Below, piece by piece: positions 63,273-64,000 of a DNA stretch of 64,000 bases. Each line of letters starts with the position of its first letter. Position 1 is the first letter of the stretch. The stretch is from an uncultured Eubacteriales bacterium. Lineage in GTDB: Bacteria > Bacillota > Clostridia > Oscillospirales > Acutalibacteraceae. The stretch lies in assembly GCA_910584745.1 (NCBI GenBank), contig CAJUDG010000011.1:1-64000 (forward strand), in the 5' to 3' direction. A program made the position numbers and the translations under genes. The notes below the pieces were generated by a model that worked only from the letters and a program-made list of their open reading frames with translations, made no database searches and had not been told where the DNA came from.

Positions 63273-64000
63273 TTACAGGTCCCTGCCGCGGTATAGGAAG
63301 GAAACTATCTCCGCCCGGGAGCACTTGTCGCTGGGTTTGAAGGTGCCTTCCCCCTTCCCGGCGGTGATGCTGTTCTCAACGGCCCAGCCCACAGCCTTTT
63401 CATAGAAAGCGCCGCTGGCCACGTCCTTGAACGCGCCGGAGCTGCCGGCAGCGGGCTGCTCACCCTCGGCCCGCCACATGAAGGTCACGGCCTCGCCCCG
63501 GGTGCATCTGTCGCCGGGCTTGAAGGTGCCCTCGCCCTTTCCGGCGGTGATATCGTTCTCAACCGCCCACAGCACGGCCTTGTAGTAGAAATCCTTTTCC
63601 TTCACGTCCTTAAAGGGGTTGACGGTGGTTTTGGGCTCCGGCGAGCCGGCGCTACGCCAGAGGAAGGTGACAATCTCGCCACGGGTGCACTTGTCATTGG
63701 GCTTGAAGGTGTTATTGCCCTTCCCGGCGGTGATGCCGTTCTCCACGGCCCAGCCCACAGCGTCCGCGTAGTAGTCGGTGGACTTCACGTCGGTGAACTG
63801 GACGGCGGGCTTTGCCTTGACGTTGACGGTGATGCCCAGCTCAGGCCATTCCAGGGTCTCCTGGCGCCAGCGTCTTAAAGCCATGGGGCACAGGGTCTCC
63901 TTGCCGTCCTTGCCGATTACCACCAGACAGCCGGTTGAAGTGCCGTCCGTTCCGGGCATGTTCCGAATATCATAGCGGCCGTCTTCATCAAAGAAATGCC
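63273..64000 (-). CDS. SLH domain surface protein (5' end beyond the window)
   Basis: At least 242 residues; the frame stays open to the window edge (reading HFFDEDGRYDIRN before the first internal Met), so the start is missing. Three S-layer homology domains at the C-terminus: TDYYADAVGWAVENGITAGK, DFYYKAVLWAVENDITAGKG, AFYEKAVGWAVENSITAGKG, each followed by a TRGE/SRAE motif. The visible upstream part (CLVVIGKDGKETLCPMALRRW) is not recognised. A paralogue of the protein at 46556. Anchored to the cell wall by SLH binding. Confidence 0.92.
   Translation of the reverse strand, partial: HFFDEDGRYDIRNMPGTDGTSTGCLVVIGKDGKETLCPMALRRWRQETLEWPELGITVNVKAKPAVQFTDVKSTDYYADAVGWAVENGITAGKGNNTFKPNDKCTRGEIVTFLWRSAGSPEPKTTVNPFKDVKEKDFYYKAVLWAVENDITAGKGEGTFKPGDRCTRGEAVTFMWRAEGEQPAAGSSGAFKDVASGAFYEKAVGWAVENSITAGKGEGTFKPSDKCSRAEIVSFLYRGRDL

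Overview
The window looks like a GC-rich, endospore-forming member of the Clostridia, most like the Oscillospirales (Ruminococcaceae/Oscillospiraceae). Evidence: a SpoIVB peptidase, a sporulation-type D,D-carboxypeptidase, clostridial family proteins (DUF4364, DUF1848, DUF512 radical SAM, P-loop protein, TatD-linked radical SAM), Gram-positive genes (plsY, LTA-synthase-like sulfatase, walJ-type MBL), strong AAGGAGG ribosome sites and many TTG/GTG starts. Most of it is ordinary chromosome. The species is not identifiable from the sequence alone.

Layout. 1-6185 (+): methyltransferase, GNAT, a structured non-coding stretch (about 1680-1820), spoIVB, then tldD-pmbA. 6186-14100 (mostly -): GDPD and FNT channel, a MerR regulator with a 19-bp-spacer promoter, DUF1848 and PilZ genes (+), LTA-synthase-like sulfatase, an HPr-like protein without its active-site His, and an operon of ADP-ribosylglycohydrolase, an unknown protein and a SUKH protein. 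14101-26931 (-): murA/toroid/MBL/rlmH operon; metallopeptidase/DUF512/der/plsY/tandem-Nudix operon; yceD-rpmF; P-loop protein; pgi; D,D-carboxypeptidase.

27044-34972 (-) is a compact PBSX/Xkd-like phage module. It has a portal, prohead protease, capsid and then a baseplate series (LysM protein, gpD-like hub, gpV, gp25, gpJ, gpI-like). There is no recognisable terminase, sheath, tube, tape measure, fibre, lysis or integration gene, yet all reading frames are intact and translationally coupled. This is the most unusual region.

35296-45250 (+): two TM2-domain proteins, DUF3267 peptidase, a 34-residue membrane peptide, metG, tatD and its radical SAM partner, a short lipoprotein-like ORF containing a terminator, a TPM-domain protein, and an MBOAT/DHHW/acyl-carrier-protein cell-surface acylation cluster. 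45253-47539 (-): a cohesin/cadherin-like surface protein and an LRR-SLH surface protein. 47540-63080 (mostly +): purC, a two-component system coupled to an S66 peptidase, Mrp ATPase, a toxin-antitoxin pair boxed by inverted repeats, pyruvate kinase, a coiled-coil repeat protein, DUF4364, a GH36 alpha-galactosidase, a cytidylate-kinase-like protein, and ApbE/NusG-II/Gx-transporter. The window ends inside a second SLH protein (-). The intergenic DNA beside it repeats both flanks of the first SLH gene fused together, as if an SLH copy had been lost there.

Starts were re-chosen from ribosome binding sites where the longest frame was implausible. Functions are read from motifs by eye, without database searches.
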